Below are positions 28,169 through 37,856 of a DNA stretch of 64,000 bases, piece after piece. This DNA comes from Alphaproteobacteria bacterium (lineage in GTDB: Bacteria > Pseudomonadota > Alphaproteobacteria > Micropepsales > Micropepsaceae). Within the stretch, counting starts at the first letter, position 1, and each line of letters opens with the position of its first letter. Below the pieces are notes generated by a model, which saw nothing but the letters and a program-made list of their open reading frames with translations, ran no database searches and was not told where the DNA came from. The position numbers were made by a program, and so were the translations under genes. The DNA lies in contig JAGWJY010000002.1 of the NCBI GenBank assembly GCA_028865545.1, positions 88,514 to 152,513 of the forward strand, given 5' to 3'.

Positions 28169-31101
28169 TTCACGATCCTCGTTTCTGGGACAGGCCCATA
28201 GGCGCGCGGCGCGCCAGCGAAATCGATCTCGATCCGGTCCAGAATCAAACCGGGATCTAGTCCGTAGACTGTCACCGTATGTGCGCCCGGCGTTAGCTCC
28301 AAATCGTGCACCTTGGCGACCGCCGTGTTGCTTAGGACATGTTGACGCCAGACATCTGTGAACTCGGCCGCATTGAAGTCGAGCACGGTGACCGGTCCGC
28401 CGTCGATCGAGACCGCCGCGCGCATGCCGTCTTCGCGCGTAATGGGTAGGACAGGCAGAGCGAATACGCGCAACGTCGCCTTTTCGCCTGGCATCAAGTC
28501 GTAACCCCGAGTGGTCGCCGTGGCGAAGCGATAGGTGACGTGCGGCGCGTTCTTGAGGTCCACCGGATCCGTCGCTTTGATCGACGCCATATCGAGGTTG
28601 GTGCGCAGGCTCGCGCCCGTGTGCCCGAGACCGTTCAACACCTCCCAGCCATCGCTCATCTCGTCCGCATGGATTGCGTAGATGGAGACTATGCCGTCAT
28701 CTTCGAGGAATGAGACGTTCTGCACGGTATTGGCCGGTGCTGTACGCACCGTGATCGGCATATGCGCCGTGGTCGTGCCGCAACTCGCCAAAATGCCGCC
28801 CGTGGCGCCGTCTGGCGCCTTGGACCAATCGATCCCAATCCAGACGCGTTGCTCTAGCCGCTGCGGACCGAGGCTTCCGGAACTCTGGCTTACCGTGATC
28901 CACGGCACGGTCGGCTTCAGGGTCCATTTGGCCGCGACCGGTCCTGTAACAAAGAAGTCGAGATAGCGCTGCCGCGGCACCTCCCGCTGGAAGGTGGCAA
29001 GCCTTTGCGGCCAGCCGCCGCCAGCGAAATAGCCGCCGCCTTCGGTCTGCCAGCCACAACCCCTGTCGCCGTTATTGCTCCATTCTGGCAAGTGCGGAGA
29101 ATCGTAGGCCGGCAAGTCGTGCGGATGGATGCCCATCATACCGCGCCATTTTCCGCCTTCCATAACGTCGTTGTAATAATGCGCCTCCGCATCTATGGAG
29201 GCCTGTGCCTTCTTTGCTGTTGCGGCATATGTGTTTGCGCTCTCGCGGCGCTGCAGCCCATAGGTGATCGTCTTGTCGAGTGCGAGCTGGCGAATATTCA
29301 TGTCCCCGGCCGCATCGACTGGATACTGGACCAGTTGAAAGAAGGCGGCCTTGCGATCGGCCGGCATCTTGGACATCAGGTCCCTGGCTTCGTCCATGAT
29401 CTTCCTGTAGGCGTCGGCCCGGCGCGCATTCTCGTCGCCGAAATCAAGCATGTTGTACTGCGTCTGGCTGACCGCGGTTTCGGGGAAAGCCGTCGACCAC
29501 GCCATGAATTCCGGATTACGGTCGAAGGCGAGCTTGTAGTAGCTCCACATGATGTTCGCGACCTGCTCGGCGCGGTCAGATCCGAACGCGTCAGTCGCCC
29601 AGTTTTTCAGATAGCCGCGAACACTCGAGATGTTGTCGAATGCGTTCTCGTCGAATGCCATTGCGAGAAAGAACTGGGTCAGAAACTCGCCAGGCTTGAT
29701 GTCGCCGACATTCAATATCCAGATGCGGCGTGCATCAAAGTGATACGCCTTGGTCATCTCTTCCCACATCAGCGCGGGATCCTCGGAGGCAAGCCAGAGG
29801 TAGGACATCGGGCCGCCCCAATACGAGATGTGATAATAGACGCCTGAGCCACCTGACCGCTCGCGTTCCTTGGCATCAGAGAGGCGGCGGATGTATCCAA
29901 AATTGTCGTCCGGCCAGTTGAGTGTGATGTCACCAGGCAGTTTGACTAGGCCAGTGTTGTAGGCCGGCAGCACTTCCTTGTAGGGCGTGAAAACTTGCGG
30001 AATCTCGCTTGCCGGCTTGTGCAGCACATCCGTCAGGATGTTGCGCTGCTGTGCAATGACGTCACTAAGAACATCCGCCATCTGCTCCGGCGTCTTAACG
30101 CCGGCCATGGGATAATCATCCGCCCCACGTAGTCCTACCGTGTATAGATTTTCGTATTTCCCCCACTGGTCCACGGCCCCCTTCCAATATTGGATCATCT
30201 CATCCCGGTTTGTGATCCAGTTGTAGGGCCCCATCGTCTTGGGATCCCATTCGTGCGGATTGGAGCGCAGCATCATCTCGACATGTGAACTGGCGTGGAT
30301 GATCGCGTAATCGGCTGCCGTCTCGGGATTGCCTGGAACCGCATCAAAGGCCTTCGTCACGGTGTGCATGGCGGGCCAGATGGTATTGGCCTTTAGCCGC
30401 CACATCAGCTCGTAGATACGGGCATAGGTCTTCGGACCGATGTTGCCGAATTTGGGATCGTAGGTCTTGGACGCCCATGGAAAGAGGCCATATTCCTCAT
30501 CGTTCAGGAAGATGCCGCGATACTTGACCGACGGCGACTTGGAGTAGGTGAGCGCAGCGTCGACGATGATATGGTTGACTTTGCGAATCTTTACGTCGGC
30601 CCACCATTCCCACGCCGAGACGCCCATTTCGCGCGTCAGGTCGATCACACCCCAAATCGTGCCGCGCGTGTCCGAGCCGAATATAAGAAGTGCTTTCTCC
30701 TTCGGGTTCCATGGCGCCGGTATCACGGCCCGACCGTAGGTTTCCCACTTTCCATCAATTGGATCGGTACTGATGTTGTTGGCTTTGAGGATGGCGGCAA
30801 TCTTCGGCGAACTGGCCAGCCCGATCACCACGGCAGCGCCGTTAGCTGCCGTCAAACTCGAGGTCACAACCGGCTTGTGCCCGGACAGTGATGTGAGGTC
30901 GTGTGAGAGGAGTTCTGCAGCCTTGGCGATCGGAACGCCGCCCGACGCGTCATAGACGATCGAAGCGACGGCCTTGCCATCGAACAACGTCATATTTGCC
31001 GCATTCGTCGGCGCGGCCATGCTCAAAGCGAGCAGAGCGGCGACAAAAGCCCTCTGCAATGCAGCAATTAGCTGCTGCGCTGCACCATCAACGTTTTGCA
31101 C
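28165..31101 (-). CDS. GH115 xylan alpha-1,2-glucuronidase
   Basis: A 978-residue exported enzyme that removes (4-O-methyl-)glucuronate from internal as well as terminal xylose units, complementing GH67. Family landmarks are GTIWGVIDLTREMGVSAWEWWADV, KYRGIFLNDEEYGLFPWASKTYDP, YARIYELMWRLKANTIWPAMH, GLRGADDYPM, LNWPDDNFGYIRRL and YHISYWGGPMSYLW. The C-terminal third holds beta-sandwich regions (after about residue 700). A signal peptide ends near SMAAPTNA. The most upstream start is GTG 31101; the exact start is uncertain. It is the first gene of the four-gene operon ending at the 23193-23233 terminator, with an operator 44 bases upstream. Confidence 0.93.
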   Translation of the reverse strand: MQNVDGAAQQLIAALQRAFVAALLALSMAAPTNAANMTLFDGKAVASIVYDASGGVPIAKAAELLSHDLTSLSGHKPVVTSSLTAANGAAVVIGLASSPKIAAILKANNISTDPIDGKWETYGRAVIPAPWNPKEKALLIFGSDTRGTIWGVIDLTREMGVSAWEWWADVKIRKVNHIIVDAALTYSKSPSVKYRGIFLNDEEYGLFPWASKTYDPKFGNIGPKTYARIYELMWRLKANTIWPAMHTVTKAFDAVPGNPETAADYAIIHASSHVEMMLRSNPHEWDPKTMGPYNWITNRDEMIQYWKGAVDQWGKYENLYTVGLRGADDYPMAGVKTPEQMADVLSDVIAQQRNILTDVLHKPASEIPQVFTPYKEVLPAYNTGLVKLPGDITLNWPDDNFGYIRRLSDAKERERSGGSGVYYHISYWGGPMSYLWLASEDPALMWEEMTKAYHFDARRIWILNVGDIKPGEFLTQFFLAMAFDENAFDNISSVRGYLKNWATDAFGSDRAEQVANIMWSYYKLAFDRNPEFMAWSTAFPETAVSQTQYNMLDFGDENARRADAYRKIMDEARDLMSKMPADRKAAFFQLVQYPVDAAGDMNIRQLALDKTITYGLQRRESANTYAATAKKAQASIDAEAHYYNDVMEGGKWRGMMGIHPHDLPAYDSPHLPEWSNNGDRGCGWQTEGGGYFAGGGWPQRLATFQREVPRQRYLDFFVTGPVAAKWTLKPTVPWITVSQSSGSLGPQRLEQRVWIGIDWSKAPDGATGGILASCGTTTAHMPITVRTAPANTVQNVSFLEDDGIVSIYAIHADEMSDGWEVLNGLGHTGASLRTNLDMASIKATDPVDLKNAPHVTYRFATATTRGYDLMPGEKATLRVFALPVLPITREDGMRAAVSIDGGPVTVLDFNAAEFTDVWRQHVLSNTAVAKVHDLELTPGAHTVTVYGLDPGLILDRIEIDFAGAPRAYGPVPETRIVK

Positions 31102-31477
31102 AGGCGTCCATGCCCTTTCACTTTTTCTCTTTTGAATTCCGGTATGGTAGCGGTACCATTTTCACGCGCCTAGCTCAACCAGGTGCCGCCTCCTTCGAGG
31201 CGATAAAATGAGGCGAGGGAGACGATGGACTTGATTAAACAATGTCTCAAGACGAGGAGCACATGAGATGCCACTCGACTGGCATTACCTCATCAAACTG
31301 TCGACGAGTTTCTCCGGTCATCGGTCAACGACAGCGGCTCACCAGCCGCCATCGACGGAATGCGATGAATCACATTGCTGTGAGGCCAAGCCCGACACAT
31401 CGAGCCGTGCTCGCGGTTATCCTTGCCGCATAGAGACATTCATAAAAGCCACGCCGTAATTTCAGTGGGATACGCTA
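31102..31477. other. Divergent promoter region of the two xylan operons
   Basis: A 376-base gap between GH115 (minus) and CE15 (plus). It holds one operator (31145-31158) that could serve both directions. The CE15 side has a long leader of about 300 bases in which I see no gene with recognisable features. Confidence 0.6.
31145..31158. promoter_or_regulatory. Xylan-locus operator between GH115 and CE15
   Basis: TGGTAGCGGTACCA, identical over 14 bases to the site before the TonB receptor gene (22437-22450). It lies 44 bases from the GH115 start and about 320 from the CE15 start. Confidence 0.75.
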
Positions 31478-32836
31478 ATGATTGATATTCGCAACATTTG
31501 CTGCGCCGCGGCGCTTGCATTGCTGGCAACCGGGCTGACGTCCCCTCTCTGCGCGGCAGCAATTTTGCGGCCGCCCGTCGCATTGACCGCAGAACAAGAT
31601 CATCAACGCCTGATGGATTTGTTGCACATCAAGTCCCTGCGGCCCGGTGCCGACGGAAACAATCCGTCGGCGCCCAATGCGGCGAATTACGATGAAACGC
31701 GCGCAAATCCCTACCCACGTCTCCCTGATCCGCTGCGCCTCAATAATGGACAATGGGTGACAACAGCGGCGCAGTGGTGGCACGAACGGCGTCCACAGAT
31801 CGAAGCTTTGTTTGACAGCGATATCTACGGTCACGTCCCGGCCAAGATACCAGCCGTCCACTGGCAACTGATCGGCGCAACCCAATCGATGATCGGCAAA
31901 TATCGCGTGATCACCGAGCGCGTCGTTGGGCACGTGGACAATAAGTCCTACCCCTTCGTGAACGTCGACATTCAACTCAACGTCACGGTGCCAGCGCGGG
32001 CAGCTAGCCCAGTACCAGTGATCATGGAACTGGCTTGGACCGGGAAAATTGCGCAAATGATCCACCGTATGGAAAAAGGTCCAGATTGGCGACAAGAAGT
32101 TCTCGCTCTGGGCTGGGGTTACGCCGAGTACATTCCCACCAGCGTCCAGCCGGACGATGGTGCAGACCTAACCCACGGCATCATCGGTTTGGTCAACAAA
32201 GGACAGCCCCGCAGACCGGACCAATGGGGTGCGCTACGCGCTTGGGCGTGGGGTGCGAGCCGCGCCGTCGACTATCTTCAGAGCGATCGCTTGGTCGATG
32301 GTTCGCAAATCGGAATCGAGGGTCACTCGCGTTATGGCAAGGCTGCACTCATCGCCATGGCTTATGATCCTCGTATCGCCATCGGCTATATCAGTTCCTC
32401 TGGCGCGGGCGGCGCCAAGCTGCTGCGGCGTAACTTCGGCGAAACCTTGGAGAATCTCGCGGGAGTTGGCGAATACCATTGGATGGCCGGTAATTTCCTC
32501 AAATATGCAGGCCCACTGACGGAAAAGGATCTGCCGGTTGACGCACATGAATTGATCGCGATGTGTGCGCCGCGTCCGGTATTCATCAGTGGTGGCTCAC
32601 CGCATGCAGGTGATGGCTGGGTGGATGCGCGTGGTATGTTCATGGCCGCGGCAGCGGCTGGACCAGTCTACAAACTGCTTGGGAAAAATGGGCTGGAGAG
32701 TGACGCATTCCCGCCTATAGGCACACCGCTGCTTTCGGGTGATATTGCATTCCGTCAGCACCATCAAGGTCACACGCCGGTGCCGAATTGGCCATATTTT
32801 CTGACATTCGCTCGGCGTTACATTCATGCGCGTTGA
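31478..32836 (+). CDS. CE15 glucuronoyl esterase
   Basis: A 452-residue exported esterase of the CE15 family, which cleaves the ester between xylan glucuronate and lignin alcohols. The nucleophile is Ser284 in GIEGHSRYGKAALIAM. The following SSSGAGGAKLLRRNFGETLENL is the bacterial form and lacks the acidic residue of fungal enzymes, so an Asp in the region GGSPHAGDGWVDARGMF probably completes the triad with His432 in HHQGHTPVPNWPYF. A signal peptide precedes AAAILRPP. It is the first gene of the plus-strand operon, with GGGA before the ATG. Confidence 0.9.
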   Translation: MIDIRNICCAAALALLATGLTSPLCAAAILRPPVALTAEQDHQRLMDLLHIKSLRPGADGNNPSAPNAANYDETRANPYPRLPDPLRLNNGQWVTTAAQWWHERRPQIEALFDSDIYGHVPAKIPAVHWQLIGATQSMIGKYRVITERVVGHVDNKSYPFVNVDIQLNVTVPARAASPVPVIMELAWTGKIAQMIHRMEKGPDWRQEVLALGWGYAEYIPTSVQPDDGADLTHGIIGLVNKGQPRRPDQWGALRAWAWGASRAVDYLQSDRLVDGSQIGIEGHSRYGKAALIAMAYDPRIAIGYISSSGAGGAKLLRRNFGETLENLAGVGEYHWMAGNFLKYAGPLTEKDLPVDAHELIAMCAPRPVFISGGSPHAGDGWVDARGMFMAAAAAGPVYKLLGKNGLESDAFPPIGTPLLSGDIAFRQHHQGHTPVPNWPYFLTFARRYIHAR

Positions 32837-32872
32837 TTTGCATCCGATAAATAAAAACTCAGTGAGGGACTT

Positions 32873-34894
32873 GTGAGAAAACTCTACTTCGTCGCTGCGG
32901 CCGCATTCTGCATGTCCGCGGCGCTGCCCATCTCGTCCGCCTCTGCCGCGTCGCTGCTCGCCGACGTCTTCCAGGACCATGCGGTACTGCAACGTGATAA
33001 GCCGATCGAAGTTTGGGGAGATGCAGCACCCAGGACAAATGTCACCGTAACCCTCGCACAGGCAGATGTGCATGCAACGGCAGACGACGCGGGCCACTGG
33101 AATGCCACGTTGCCCGCTATGCCTGCCGGTGGGCCCTATACGCTCGCAGCTCATACCGACTCCGGCACAGGAGAGACGATCAACGATGTGCTGGTAGGCG
33201 ATGTCTGGCTTTGCTCTGGCCAGTCCAACATGGCCCTTCCGGTGAAGGCGACGATGGACGCCGGTTCAGAGATCGCGACTTCGGCCAACGACACCATCCG
33301 CTTGCTGACCGTAAGCAACGACACGAGCGCGGCGCCGCTCGAACATTTCATATCACCAGTGAAATGGTTGGCCGCGGGCCCACTGACGGTCCCCGACTTC
33401 TCAGCAACTTGCTATTACTTTGCCCGTGATCTGCAGCGTCACGTCAACGTCCCGATGGGCCTTATCTTCTCGGCATGGAGCGGCGCGAACATCAAGACAT
33501 TTATGGGGGACGCCGCACTCCGAAAGGTCGGCGGTTATGACGATGGCCTAGATACATTGAAACTATACGCAAGCGATCAGAAAGCCGCCATCCAGCACTG
33601 GGGCAATATCCTCGAGGTATGGTGGCGGGCGCATCTGCCAGCACCAGTCAGCGGCGAACCGTGGAGCAGCACCTTTCAAGACGACAGCTGGCCGAAAGCT
33701 CCTGCCGAACTTGGCTATTGGACGAATTGGGGCATCCCCGCGCTCAAGAATTTCACCGGTAATGTCTGGTTCCGAACGACAGTGATGCTGACCGCAAGCC
33801 AGGCGGCACAAGGCACGGACATCTCCCTCGGCAACGTCAACGAAGAGGACGAGACGTGGATCAATGGGCATTTTATCGGCGACACGTTCGGCTATGGGAC
33901 GCCGCGTCACTACAAGCTGCCAGCCAACACCCTTCATGCCGGCGAAAATTCGATCGTCTTGAATGTCCTGTGCACCTATCGCGGCTGCGGCATGTTTGGC
34001 CCGCAGGAAAGCCGCGCGATACAACTGCAAGATGGCACCTCCGTCCCGTTGAATAGTCCCTGGCGCTACAACGTTGTGCCCCCGAGCATCGGACAGGCGC
34101 CCCGCGCACCTTGGGGAGGCGTCGCCGGCCTCGGCGTGGCCTACAACGCGATGATCGCTCCATTCGAGCCTTACACACTGCGCGGCGTTGTCTGGTACCA
34201 GGGTGAGTCGAATACCGGCGAACCGTCAACTTACCAAGCGCTGCTATCCAACATGATAACAGACTGGCGCAGCAAATTTCATGCGGACCTACCGTTCCTG
34301 ATCGTGCAGCTCCCTGATTATGGAGCGCCGCCGACCAACCCTGGCCCGTCAGGTTGGGCGCAGCTGCGCGAGGCCCAGCGCGCGACGGTCGCGGACGACA
34401 AGAATGCAGCACTGGTCGTGACGATCGACATCGGTAATCATGCCAATCTCCATCCTGTCAACAAACAAGAGGTCGGCAGGCGCCTTGCTCTTGCCGCGCG
34501 CCACCTCGTCTACGGGGAAGACATCATCCCCACCGGGCCGACCGCGTTACGTGCGCAACGCCACAAAAACCGCATTGTGGTGACCTTTACGGACATCGAA
34601 AAAGGTCTCGTCGCCTATAACGCCAACGAGCCCATCGGCTTCGAACTGTGTGGCACGACCGAAGCGTCATGCCGCTACGCGACGGCACATATCAAAGCGG
34701 ATCGCGTGTCATTGGCCGTTCCGCCAAGATTGACGCCGACGCATGTGCGCTACTGCTGGGCCGACGGTCCGATCTGTACGCTTGCCGACGGTGCAAGACT
34801 GCCTGCCGGTCCGTTCGATCTGCCGATCGAGCAATCACACAACAAAAAAGCGATACGGCATCACACACGTTCGCGGAAATTGCACGCAAGATGA
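32873..34894 (+). CDS. SGNH-type acetylesterase (sialate O-acetylesterase-like, possible acetylxylan esterase)
   Basis: A 673-residue exported protein starting with GTG 32873 and a signal peptide ending near SSASA. The catalytic Ser118 lies in WLCSGQSNM and the Asp-His pair in IDIGNHANLHPVNK; WYQGESNT is another family block. A jelly-roll-like insert (about residues 270-370, FTGNVWFRTTV..NEEDETWINGHFIGDTFGYG) splits the catalytic domain, as in CE20-type enzymes. In this operon removal of acetyl groups from xylan is the likely role. The stop overlaps the transporter start (ATGA). Confidence 0.82.
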   Translation: MRKLYFVAAAAFCMSAALPISSASAASLLADVFQDHAVLQRDKPIEVWGDAAPRTNVTVTLAQADVHATADDAGHWNATLPAMPAGGPYTLAAHTDSGTGETINDVLVGDVWLCSGQSNMALPVKATMDAGSEIATSANDTIRLLTVSNDTSAAPLEHFISPVKWLAAGPLTVPDFSATCYYFARDLQRHVNVPMGLIFSAWSGANIKTFMGDAALRKVGGYDDGLDTLKLYASDQKAAIQHWGNILEVWWRAHLPAPVSGEPWSSTFQDDSWPKAPAELGYWTNWGIPALKNFTGNVWFRTTVMLTASQAAQGTDISLGNVNEEDETWINGHFIGDTFGYGTPRHYKLPANTLHAGENSIVLNVLCTYRGCGMFGPQESRAIQLQDGTSVPLNSPWRYNVVPPSIGQAPRAPWGGVAGLGVAYNAMIAPFEPYTLRGVVWYQGESNTGEPSTYQALLSNMITDWRSKFHADLPFLIVQLPDYGAPPTNPGPSGWAQLREAQRATVADDKNAALVVTIDIGNHANLHPVNKQEVGRRLALAARHLVYGEDIIPTGPTALRAQRHKNRIVVTFTDIEKGLVAYNANEPIGFELCGTTEASCRYATAHIKADRVSLAVPPRLTPTHVRYCWADGPICTLADGARLPAGPFDLPIEQSHNKKAIRHHTRSRKLHAR

Positions 34895-36144
34895 CAAAGC
34901 GCAAGGTCGTTGGCCTGAGATGGTGGATCATCGGCCTCGTCATGCTGGGTGGGGTTATAAACTACCTCACCCGCAGCACGCTCTCGGTCGCGGCACCTAC
35001 CATACTCGCGGAACTGCACATCACCACGCAACAATATTCCTGGATTACTAGCGCCTTCCAGGGCACGATCATGTTACAGCCGTTGGCCGGGTACGCACTC
35101 GATATCATAGGCCTCAAATACGGCGCGGCGATTTTCTGCTTCGTCTGGTCTCTAATCTGCATGGCCCACGGGTTGGCGAACAGCTGGCAGGCCTTCGCCT
35201 GGCTGAGAGGCGCACTCGGACTTGCCGAAGGCTCGGTCATGCCTACCGGCATGAAGGCGACGGCCGAATGGTTCCCGGCGAAGGAGCGCGGGCTCTCTGG
35301 CGGCATTTTCAATATCGGCGCCTCCGTCGGCTCGATGGCCGCCCCGCCGCTCGTCGTCTGGGCCATCCTCACCTATGACTGGCAGACGGCTTTCGTCATC
35401 ACCGGCGGACTGGGCCTCGTCTGGGTCGCCCTTTGGCTTTTCTTCTACAATCCGCCGGAAAAGCATCCGGCACTGTCGGACGAAGAACGCAGTTACATCA
35501 TGTCGGGCCAAGAAAAGGCTCTGAAAGCTGACAGCGCCCGCCCATCGGTCTTGAAACTTTTGGCGCAGCGCAATTTCTGGGGCATCGCGCTGCCGCGCTT
35601 CCTTGCCGATCCGACTTGGGGCACGCTGACCTTCTGGCTTCCACTGTATCTGAGCCAAGCTCGCCATTTCGACCTCGCACAAATTGCGTTGTTTGCCTGG
35701 GTGCCATTCCTGGCGGCAGATCTCGGCTGCATGTTCGGGCCGGTTGTCGTACTGGCACTGCAAAAGCGCGGCGTCCAGCTGATAGACGCCCGACGCTGGG
35801 CCTTCACACTAGGTGCATGCCTGATGACCGGCGTGGCGTTTGCCGGGTTTGTGCAGAGCCCCTATGTCGCCATAGCACTGATCAGCTTGGCAGGATTCGC
35901 ACATCAGACATTGTCGATTACGGTCATCACCATGGCCTCCGACCTGTTCAAGAAAAACGAAGTTGGTACCATTTCCGGCATGCAGGGCACGCTTGGCAAT
36001 TTCGGCTTGCTGCTTTTCAACCTATTGATCGGTGGGCTCGTTACGACGATAGGTTACACGCCATTCTTTGTTGCACTTGGCGTGTTCGACTTGATTGGAG
36101 CCAGCATTCTTTGGGCTCTTGTGCGAGCGCCGCAACAGGATTGA
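34891..36144 (+). CDS. MFS hexuronate transporter (ExuT-like)
   Basis: A 417-residue inner-membrane protein of the anion:cation symporter branch of MFS. The start at 34891 overlaps the previous stop by four bases. Landmarks are WWIIGLVMLGGVINYLTRSTLSVAAPTIL at helix 1 and GLAEGSVMPTGMKATAEWFPAKERGLSGGIFNIGASVGSMAAPPLV around helices 4-5, which are typical of ExuT and related sugar-acid transporters. It would import glucuronate released by GH115 and GH67, or aldouronic acids; the exact substrate is inferred from the neighbours. Confidence 0.88.
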   Translation: MTKRKVVGLRWWIIGLVMLGGVINYLTRSTLSVAAPTILAELHITTQQYSWITSAFQGTIMLQPLAGYALDIIGLKYGAAIFCFVWSLICMAHGLANSWQAFAWLRGALGLAEGSVMPTGMKATAEWFPAKERGLSGGIFNIGASVGSMAAPPLVVWAILTYDWQTAFVITGGLGLVWVALWLFFYNPPEKHPALSDEERSYIMSGQEKALKADSARPSVLKLLAQRNFWGIALPRFLADPTWGTLTFWLPLYLSQARHFDLAQIALFAWVPFLAADLGCMFGPVVVLALQKRGVQLIDARRWAFTLGACLMTGVAFAGFVQSPYVAIALISLAGFAHQTLSITVITMASDLFKKNEVGTISGMQGTLGNFGLLLFNLLIGGLVTTIGYTPFFVALGVFDLIGASILWALVRAPQQD

Positions 36145-36151
36145 GTAAATC

Positions 36152-37789
36152 ATGCCGAAATTGGAAATTCGAAACCCGATCCTGAAAGGATTCAATCCCG
36201 ACCCGTCAATCGTGCGCACAGGCGACGACTACTACATAGCAACGTCGACCTTCGAGTGGTTTCCGGGTGTCCAAATCCACCATTCGCGGGACTTAGTACA
36301 CTGGCGCCTTCTGACACGGCCACTGCGCCGTGCCAGCCAACTCAACATGCTTGGTGATCCAGATTCCTGCGGGGTATGGGCACCTTGCCTGACAAATGCC
36401 GACGGCCAATTTTGGCTGATATACACCGACGTGAAACGCTACGGCCGCACGACGGTCGGCGGTGCATCTGGCGCTTCGCTGCGTGATTTTCACAACTATC
36501 TCGTCACCAGCCCGGCGATCGACGGCGACTGGTCTGATCCCGTGTATCTCAACAGCAGCGGCTTCGACCCTTCGCTGTTCCATGACGACGACGGCCGGAA
36601 ATATCTGGTCAACATGCTGTGGGACTATCGGCCAGGGCAGAACCGGTTCGGCGGCATCGTGTTGCAGGAATACTCCATCAAAGAACGGAAACTGGTCGGC
36701 GCGCGTCAGACAATCTTCAAAGGCACAGAACTGGGATTGACCGAGGCGCCGCACCTCTACAAGCGCGACGGCTGGTACTACCTTGTCACGGCGGAAGGCG
36801 GCACCGGCTGGAATCATGCGGTAACGATGGCCAGGTCACGCAACATAACCGGACCTTACGAGCTTCATCCCGACAAATACATCTTGAGTTCCAGAAACCG
36901 CCCGGATGTCGAATTGCAGCGCGCCGGCCATGCCGATCTTGTCGAAACGCAGCATGGCGAGACCTACATGGTCTATCTTTGCGGCCGGCCATTGCGGAAC
37001 CGTGGTCGCTGCACGCTCGGACGCGAAACGGCAATCCAACCCATGGTGTGGGGCGCAGACGGCTGGCTTCGCACGCTCGACGCCCAAGGCATTCCGACTG
37101 CAAGAAGCCGTGCGCCAAATTTGCCGGCGCACGTCTTTCCGCCGACGCCTGATCGCGAAGACTTCGACACACCGACCCTGCCGATGGCATTCCAATGGCT
37201 GCGCACTCCTTACCCCGAGGAGCTGTTCAGCCTGACGGAACGTCCAGGCCACCTGCGCCTGTACGGAAGAGAGAGCATGGGAAGCTTGTTCCGTCAGTCT
37301 CTCGTCGCCAGACGCCAGCAGGCGCATTGCTTCAGCGCCTCAACCGTGGTGGCCTTCGAACCGGAGCACTTTCAGCAAATGGCAGGCCTGATCTGCTATT
37401 ATGGTGGCACAAAATTCCATTATCTCCATGTTTCCCACGATGAGGTCGTTGGAAGACACATCCGCGTGATGTCTGCTCTGCCGGACCAGCCGCAAGCGGA
37501 CGCTTTCACACCGCCCATACCGATTCCTACAGGCCAGCCCGTGCACCTGCGGGTCGAGGTTGATTTCGAGCGCCTTTATTTCTTCTACCGCTTGGAGCGC
37601 CAAAATTGGCAGCGCCTACCGCAGCAGTTCGACGCCAGCATCCTTTCGGATGAGGCCGCCGCGCCGGGCACACCGAATTTCACCGGCGCCTTTGTCGGGA
37701 TGGCGTGCCAGGATCTCTCGGGTGCCGCCAAGCCGGCCGATTTCGACTACTTCGAATACTGCGAACGGGAATACCAGTTCGTGCTGTGA
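36152..37789 (+). CDS. GH43 beta-xylosidase
   Basis: A 545-residue enzyme without a signal peptide, so cytoplasmic. The five-bladed propeller carries base Asp17 in GFNPDPSIV, Asp139 in SSGFDPSLF and acid Glu198 in GLTEAPHLY. A C-terminal beta-sandwich (about residues 330-545) matches the layout of GH43 beta-xylosidases of the XynB type. It would release xylose from imported oligosaccharides; arabinofuranosidase activity is possible. It is the last gene of the plus-strand operon, 7 bases after the transporter stop, and converges on GH10. Confidence 0.92.
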   Translation: MPKLEIRNPILKGFNPDPSIVRTGDDYYIATSTFEWFPGVQIHHSRDLVHWRLLTRPLRRASQLNMLGDPDSCGVWAPCLTNADGQFWLIYTDVKRYGRTTVGGASGASLRDFHNYLVTSPAIDGDWSDPVYLNSSGFDPSLFHDDDGRKYLVNMLWDYRPGQNRFGGIVLQEYSIKERKLVGARQTIFKGTELGLTEAPHLYKRDGWYYLVTAEGGTGWNHAVTMARSRNITGPYELHPDKYILSSRNRPDVELQRAGHADLVETQHGETYMVYLCGRPLRNRGRCTLGRETAIQPMVWGADGWLRTLDAQGIPTARSRAPNLPAHVFPPTPDREDFDTPTLPMAFQWLRTPYPEELFSLTERPGHLRLYGRESMGSLFRQSLVARRQQAHCFSASTVVAFEPEHFQQMAGLICYYGGTKFHYLHVSHDEVVGRHIRVMSALPDQPQADAFTPPIPIPTGQPVHLRVEVDFERLYFFYRLERQNWQRLPQQFDASILSDEAAAPGTPNFTGAFVGMACQDLSGAAKPADFDYFEYCEREYQFVL

Positions 37790-37856
37790 ATGCAGTGCAA
37801 CGTGTCCGCGTTGCGTCCGCCATCAAACCGTAGCGGTGGACCAGTCTGCGCCAAGC

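Noticed and set aside
31242..31459. Two short overlapping open frames in the CE15 leader
   Set aside because: No ribosome-binding site or family feature, and they overlap each other in different frames.
35963..35975. TTGGTACCATTTC inside the ExuT-like gene
   Set aside because: Lacks the AGCGST core of the operators and is coding.
37797..37814. Hairpin GCAACG/CGTTGC between convergent GH43 and GH10
   Set aside because: Only six base pairs and no T-run on either side, so not called as a terminator. A nearby CCGTAGCGGTGGACCA has an inserted base relative to the operator and is not upstream of a gene.
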